Shown here piece after piece: positions 60,622-60,842 of a DNA stretch of 60,842 nt. The notes under the pieces are model-generated. The model was not told the DNA's origin, did no database searches, and saw nothing but the letters and a program-made list of their open reading frames with translations. This DNA comes from Selenomonadaceae bacterium (GTDB lineage: Bacteria > Bacillota > Negativicutes > Selenomonadales > Selenomonadaceae): positions 1-60,842 of the forward strand of contig JAFUYE010000095.1 in NCBI GenBank assembly GCA_017470715.1, given 5' to 3'. The position numbers and the translations under genes were made by a program. Numbering within the stretch: the first letter of the stretch is position 1; each line of letters begins with the position of its first letter.

Positions 60622-60842
60622 TTGCCATTTTTATCAGCATAAATTTTTTCGGAGACGTTAGAAATTTCGTCCCCGCCCGCTTTAAAAGCGGGGGAACAGT
60701 TGACGCTTCGCGTCATTGTCGCAATTCAAATGTTGTCGCCGCGTTTCGACATGAATTCGATTTAAAATCAACGTCGGTGATGTCGTCGACAAAACTTTTA
60801 CCAAAAATTGATTGCCATTTTTATCAGCATAAATTTTTTCGG
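60582..60842 (+). repeat. Direct repeat (period 190) covering the rodZ 3' end, with hairpins between
   Basis: 60582-60652 and 60772-60842 are identical over 71 bases, to the window edge. The copy includes the last 13 rodZ codons. The spacer holds CCCGC-TTTAAAA-GCGGG (60676-60692) and TGACGC-TTC-GCGTCA (60701-60715). No gene lies in the spacer. Confidence 0.85.

Overview
The window most likely comes from the chromosome of a diderm Firmicute (Negativicutes, Selenomonas/Anaerovibrio-like). The low-GC-Firmicute features are strong AGGAGG ribosome-binding sites, frequent TTG/GTG starts, a Gln- and Pro-rich FtsZ tail, the miaA-hfq pair and an EIICBA PTS permease. The outer-membrane features are a secretin and hldD (LPS heptose synthesis). 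The lineage is inferred from gene content only. Codon use gives the DNA an unusual texture: the palindrome AAAATTTT recurs every few hundred bases.

Layout. 1-4960 (+): the end of a pilus or type II secretion operon (a GspC/PilP-like protein and a secretin) runs by overlapping genes into tetrapyrrole synthesis (sirC, hemA, hemC). 5001-12784 (mostly +): a structured intergenic repeat, an orphan HsdR-N protein with a partial duplicate, an exported hydrolase behind a MerR-type promoter whose regulator has lost its DNA-binding domain, a NYN nuclease with five LOTUS repeats, and a PTS glucose-family EIICBA behind an unusual leader. 12890-21857 (-): two exported TPR proteins, then an operon of a STAS-kinase fusion, a GHKL-domain/SDF-transporter fusion and a Cache-HAMP-PP2C phosphatase. 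Each gene of that operon carries one point lesion. 21985-25525 (+ except the HMA protein): a DMT exporter, ribD, an M23 peptidase and a VOC protein. 25595-36700 (-): feoAB, nitrilase, Dabb, GH3, membrane and exported proteins, tRNA-Gln, a phosphoesterase, pncC, rimO and an orphan solute-binding protein. 37114-38484 (+): a YjiH-like transporter. 38605-51616 (-): two nitroreductases flanking a cluster of two exported paralogue families (order A-B-B-A-B), a broken MATE-GHKL fusion, hldD, cinA, three FtsZ homologues (one divergent, one canonical, one broken) and an amidohydrolase. 51746-60621 (+): an SSS transporter, UPF0173, miaA with an internal deletion, hfq, dut, an AIPR phage-defence gene, rarA and rodZ.

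How the genes work together. The most interesting candidate system is the 17034-21857 operon, supported by the MATE-GHKL fusion at 44012-45857. A partner-switching circuit (PP2C phosphatase, STAS protein, GHKL ATPase) appears wired directly onto membrane transporters rather than onto a sigma factor. In this genome all of these genes carry nonsense or frameshift lesions, whereas nearly all housekeeping genes around them are intact. This suggests loss of a whole pathway, although sequencing error is not excluded. The second is a three-gene FtsZ cluster. The third is a four-copy, about 170-bp intergenic element made of conserved hairpins, plus a separate AGCTTT-heptad inverted repeat in three copies.
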